A stretch of DNA of 16,617 nt from JAGMDK01 sp023128695 (GTDB lineage Bacteria; Planctomycetota; Phycisphaerae; UBA1845; Fen-1342). Positions 13,656-16,617 of the stretch are shown here, piece by piece; the stretch's first letter is position 1; each line of letters opens with the position of its first letter. Location: contig DAOVQG010000067.1 of the NCBI GenBank assembly GCA_030628805.1, positions 1 to 16,617 of the forward strand, in the 5' to 3' direction. A program made the translations under genes and the position numbers. The notes beneath the pieces are model-generated. The model made no database searches, was not told where the DNA came from, and worked only from the letters and a program-made list of their open reading frames with translations.

Positions 13656-16186
13656 GCGATCACCCCGTTTCCGTGGTTCTAGCTACACTAGAAAGTGTAA
13701 CCGGTCGGAAGGCAACCCGCAACGGGGCTGGCTGGCAAGCCCATTGCCCAGCGCACGACGATCATCGGCCCAGCCTCTCAATTGCCGAGGGCGACGACAG
13801 GCGGGCGCTTTTGAAGTGTCACGCCGGTTGTTCGGCAGAAGCGATCGTCAAGGCACTGGGGCTGACGATGCGCGACCTGATGCCCCCGCGCGTGTCACCA
13901 TCACCAAAACCCGCCCCGCCGCGTGACAGTTCGCGTAACGGTGACGCCCACGCCCCGAAGGTCTTCAAGGCCGCGGCCGAAGCGGTGGCCGAGCTGGAAC
14001 GCCGACACGGCCCGCGTTCGGCGCAGTGGGTGTATCAGGATGCCGACGGCAACCCCATCGGCATGGTCGTCAGGTGGAACCGACCCGGCGACCAGAAGGA
14101 CATCCGTCCAGTGAGCCGCACGCCGGAAGGCTGGATCATCGGCGGTATGACGAGGCCCAAGCCGCTCTATCAGCTCCCGACGCTGGCGAATGCGTCGCGC
14201 GTTTACGTTTGCGAGGGCGAGCTGGCCGTCGACGCAGTGATTTCGCTCGGGCTGATCGCCACGACTTCGTCCAATGGTAGTAAGAGCGCCAACCAGACGG
14301 ACTGGACACTGCTAGCTGGCCGGGCCGTGGTGATTTTGCCCGATGCTGACGAAGCCGGCGAGCAATACGCCGCGGACGTGGCGGCGATCCTAGCGAAGTT
14401 GAACCCGCCGGCGGCGGTGCGGATCATGCGGACAAGCCATAGCAAGATCAACGGGACGGACATGCCCTACATGGACCTGCCCCCCAAGGGCGACATTGCC
14501 GACTGGGTGGAGCGATATCGCAAGGGCGGCCACAACGAAGATGCGATGCGCGAAGACCTGGAAACGCTGGTTGTACAGGCGACGATGACGCCCACGCCCC
14601 CCGCACCCGTGGCCGAGTTGTTTCAGCCGTTCCCCGTCGATGCGCTGCCCGACCGGCTGCGCGTCTTCGTCGAAGCCGTAGCCGCGGCGACGGGAACAGC
14701 CCCCGCCTTTGCGGCAATCGCCGTGCTCGTGGTGGTCGCGGGCAGCATCGGGAACCGCGTTGCGGTGCTCGTGAAACCCGGCTGGACCGAACCAGCGGTC
14801 CTGTGGGGCGTACTGGTCGGGCGCTCGGGCACTACGAAAAGCCCCGTGCTCAAGCTCGTGACGCGCGCGCTCATCGAGCTGTTCAAGGCCGAGCGTCGCG
14901 CGTACCGCGACGCCCTGAAAGAGTACCAGCGCGAGTTCGAACGCCACGGCGTCCGCTTGACCGAGTGGAAAAAAGCGCAGCGCAACGGTCCGCCGACCGA
15001 TCCGCCCGACGAACCCGAGTGTCCCACCGAACGCCGGCTGGTGGTCAGTGACGTAACCATTGAAAAGCTCGGCTGTCTGCTCGAAGAAAACCCCCTTGGG
15101 CTGCTGCTCGTGCGCGACGAGCTGGCCGCGTGGGTCGGCGCGTTCGACCGCTACGCGTCTGGCGGCAAGGGGAGTGATCAGCCGGCGTGGTTGTCCATGT
15201 ACGACGCGGCCCCTGTCACCATCGATCGCAAGAGCGGCAAGGGGACTTACTTCGTGGAGCGCGCCACGGTGAGCGTACTCGGCAGCATCCAGCCCGGCAC
15301 ATTGTCGCGCAGCTTCGGTATTGCCGAGCGCGAAGCGGGGTTGCTCGCGCGCGTGCTCGTGGCGTATCCACCAGACCGGCCCGCACTCTGGATCGATGCG
15401 GCGATGCCCGATGACGTGGCCGGCGCGTGGCATGACCTGTTGGCCGCGTTGCTGGCCCTGCCCGCCGGTGTAGATGACTTGGGAGACCCGCGGCCGAGGT
15501 TCATCCCGATCGGCAAAGAGGCGAAGCCGTTGTGGGTCGAATGGCACGATCGGCATGTGCTGGAGCTGGTCGATATCGGCGATGACGACTTGGGAGCCCA
15601 CTACGCGAAGTTGAAGGGCGCGTGCGCGCGAATCGCGCTGCTGTTCGCGTGCGTCGAAGTGGCGGTCGGCGGTAACGCCATCGCACACATCAGCGCGGAC
15701 GCGATGCGACGAGCGATCGCCGTTACTGAGTGGTTCAAGAGCGAAGCCCAGAGGGTGTACGCGGTCCTGGGAGAAAGTGAAGAAGAACGCGAACGCCGGA
15801 AACTGATTGAGTGGATCGAGCATCACGGTGGAAACGTCACGGTCCGCGACCTGACGCACAGCTTGCACCAGTACCGCGGCCGTGCTGACGCCGCGAAAGC
15901 GGAACTGGACGCGCTCGCGAAGGTCGGCTTCGGGAGCTGGACGCACCCGGCCCCCGGCCCGAAGGGTGGCCGGCCGTCGTCCCGCTTCGTGCTGAACAGG
16001 GCAGACCCCGTCACCAAAACCCTGGCTGATGATGCCGCGAACAGAGGTTTCGGTTGTGGTGATGGTGGGTACGTGCCCGCGGAGTTGTCGCCCGGTGGCG
16101 CGGCCCCTGAAGACGTGGACGGTTATTCACCCAACGCCGCAGGCGATGCGGTCTCCGGCGATGATGGCGAATGGGGGGAAGTATGA
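13652..16186 (+). CDS. Primase (CHC2 zinc finger + TOPRIM) fused to DUF3987 helicase-like domain, 844 aa
   Basis: Domains in order: a CHC2 zinc finger with C32, H35, C56 and C60 (CPAHDDHRPSLSI, CHAGC); a TOPRIM core with CEGE (E188) and PDADEAG (D231, D233) for metal binding; and a DUF3987 P-loop domain with Walker A GRSGTTKS (390-397) and Walker B LLLVRDE (D489, E490). The C-terminal 130 residues include a small winged-helix-like stretch (VRDLTHSLHQYRG) and a low-complexity tail. Proteins of this build start DNA synthesis for mobile elements and phages, so it is the element's replication protein. It overlaps the HTH gene by ATGA and the next gene by ATGA, a compact operon. The tail (from 16010) contains one copy of an in-frame palindromic repeat shared with the next gene. 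Confidence 0.9.
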   Translation: MSDHPVSVVLATLESVTGRKATRNGAGWQAHCPAHDDHRPSLSIAEGDDRRALLKCHAGCSAEAIVKALGLTMRDLMPPRVSPSPKPAPPRDSSRNGDAHAPKVFKAAAEAVAELERRHGPRSAQWVYQDADGNPIGMVVRWNRPGDQKDIRPVSRTPEGWIIGGMTRPKPLYQLPTLANASRVYVCEGELAVDAVISLGLIATTSSNGSKSANQTDWTLLAGRAVVILPDADEAGEQYAADVAAILAKLNPPAAVRIMRTSHSKINGTDMPYMDLPPKGDIADWVERYRKGGHNEDAMREDLETLVVQATMTPTPPAPVAELFQPFPVDALPDRLRVFVEAVAAATGTAPAFAAIAVLVVVAGSIGNRVAVLVKPGWTEPAVLWGVLVGRSGTTKSPVLKLVTRALIELFKAERRAYRDALKEYQREFERHGVRLTEWKKAQRNGPPTDPPDEPECPTERRLVVSDVTIEKLGCLLEENPLGLLLVRDELAAWVGAFDRYASGGKGSDQPAWLSMYDAAPVTIDRKSGKGTYFVERATVSVLGSIQPGTLSRSFGIAEREAGLLARVLVAYPPDRPALWIDAAMPDDVAGAWHDLLAALLALPAGVDDLGDPRPRFIPIGKEAKPLWVEWHDRHVLELVDIGDDDLGAHYAKLKGACARIALLFACVEVAVGGNAIAHISADAMRRAIAVTEWFKSEAQRVYAVLGESEEERERRKLIEWIEHHGGNVTVRDLTHSLHQYRGRADAAKAELDALAKVGFGSWTHPAPGPKGGRPSSRFVLNRADPVTKTLADDAANRGFGCGDGGYVPAELSPGGAAPEDVDGYSPNAAGDAVSGDDGEWGEV
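16010..16063 (+). repeat. In-frame palindromic repeat, copy A
   Basis: A 54-bp unit opening with GTCACCAAAACC, with GGTTTCGG 36 bases from the start and ending GGTGAT. Outer GTCACC can pair with GGTGAT (one wobble) and AAACC with GGTTT, giving a hairpin. It is read in frame as VTKT...GFG.GD inside the tail of the primase/DUF3987 protein. Copy B (16354-16407) has the same length, spacing and reading frame; similarity continues about 10 bases further. Confidence 0.7.
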
Positions 16187-16617
16187 CGGACGCCCTGGAC
16201 ACGCCGGCCGCGCTGCTGGCCGAGTTGACCGCGCGTGGCATCGCCCTACAGGTCCACGGCGAGCGGATTCGCTTCCGGCCGCGGAAGGCGATGACGCCCG
16301 AGCTGGTCGCGCGGGTTGCGGCGCACAAGCCCGCGCTGTCGGCGCTGCTCGCCGTCACCAAAACCCCGGCTGGTGATAGCGCCAGCGTTGGTTTCGGTGG
16401 TGGTGACGCTGGGGACGTACTGGCCGCCACGAGCTACCCGGCCGACGAAAGCCGGATGCTGGCGGATGCCCCCGCCGGCGTGCGGAACACCGTGGAACGC
16501 ATCAAGCGCGTGTTCCCAGGCGCGGAACTGGTGGGCATCCGAAAGGCTGACGCCGACCACGAGCCGCAGGACGCTCCGGCGTGGGCGGCGGCGGACAGCT
16601 CGGACGGGCTGCCCCCC
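16183..16617 (+). CDS. TubC_N-like protein, partial (runs off the end)
   Basis: ATG 16183 overlaps the primase stop codon (ATGA) and the frame stays open for 145 codons to the window edge. The first 55 residues (LLAELTARGIALQVHGERI, RFRPRKAMTPELVARVAAHK) match the TubC N-terminal docking fold first described in megasynthases, which is also common at the start of proteins in mobile elements of Planctomycetota and Cyanobacteria. After the in-frame repeat (VTKT...GFGGGD) comes Ala/Asp-rich sequence, then VRNTVERIKRVFPGAELVGI. The remaining function is beyond the window. It may be a replication accessory protein; no biosynthetic gene cluster is present here. Confidence 0.7.
   Translation, partial: MTDALDTPAALLAELTARGIALQVHGERIRFRPRKAMTPELVARVAAHKPALSALLAVTKTPAGDSASVGFGGGDAGDVLAATSYPADESRMLADAPAGVRNTVERIKRVFPGAELVGIRKADADHEPQDAPAWAAADSSDGLPP
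16354..16407 (+). repeat. In-frame palindromic repeat, copy B
   Basis: Same architecture as copy A: GTCACCAAAACC at the start, GGTTTCGG 36 bases on, GGTGAC at the end. Pairs GTCACC/GGTGAC and AAACC/GGTTT are perfect, and an inner GCTGG/CCAGC pair adds to the stem. It is read as VTKT...GFGGGD, just after the TubC_N-like domain. Confidence 0.7.

Noticed and set aside
13894..13945. Possible third copy of the in-frame palindromic repeat
   Set aside because: Only the TCACCAAAACC start and a GGTGAC end agree; spacing and reading frame differ and the central GGTTTCGG is missing.
14390..15946. Long open frame (518 codons) on the minus strand
   Set aside because: Lies antisense within the primase/DUF3987 gene, whose domains are clear; it is a by-product of GC-rich codon use and its translation is rich in Arg, His and Gln without motifs.
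1..16617. CRISPR array
   Set aside because: No regularly spaced repeats of suitable length were found on either strand.

Overview
The window looks like part of an integrated mobile element or genomic island in a GC-rich bacterium. The style of the replication genes (a CHC2/TOPRIM primase fused to a DUF3987 domain, an excisionase-like HTH protein, an ArdC-like gene and a TubC_N-like protein) recalls accessory elements of Planctomycetota. That assignment is an inference; there is no rRNA or housekeeping marker here, and no integrase, tRNA or CRISPR array was seen.

Layout. (1) 1-900, minus strand: a broken ArdC-like gene (67-824) that has lost its expected metallopeptidase centre and reading frame, preceded by a strong inverted repeat just upstream of its ribosome binding site. 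(2) 881-1638: a long non-coding stretch with a C10 tract and a small dyad. (3) 1639-1842, plus: a small unrecognised gene with a good ribosome binding site, convergent with the next block. (4) 11464 down to 1866, minus: a four-gene cassette in transcription order. It comprises a 1566-aa Eco57I/type IIG-like methyltransferase whose N-terminal nuclease motif looks eroded, a DUF3800 protein, a small protein resembling PBECR (phage/colicin/RelE-like) nucleases, and a 1166-aa SNF2 helicase with an N-terminal phospholipase D-type nuclease domain. The first three genes are tightly packed. A 255-bp gap holding several inverted repeats separates the helicase. (5) 11421-12120: a 5'-terminal relic of an IS1380-family transposase directly upstream of the cassette, then a repeat-rich non-coding region and a plausible sigma70-type promoter. 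(6) 12121-16617, plus: an HTH protein of unknown role, an iteron-like repeat cluster, then a tightly overlapping operon (67-aa protein, excisionase-like HTH, primase/DUF3987, TubC_N-like protein running off the end).

Interpretation. Genes 12121-16617 form the replication/control backbone of the element. The 1866-11464 cassette is the most interesting cargo. It combines DNA modification, a SNF2 motor joined to an HKD nuclease and two small putative nuclease-fold proteins, which fits an antiphage or anti-plasmid system related to, but not the same as, DISARM, BREX or a simple type IIG enzyme. Two further points merit attention: a 54-bp in-frame palindromic repeat present in two adjacent genes (16010-16063 and 16354-16407), and the tandem 12-mers at 13088-13111.
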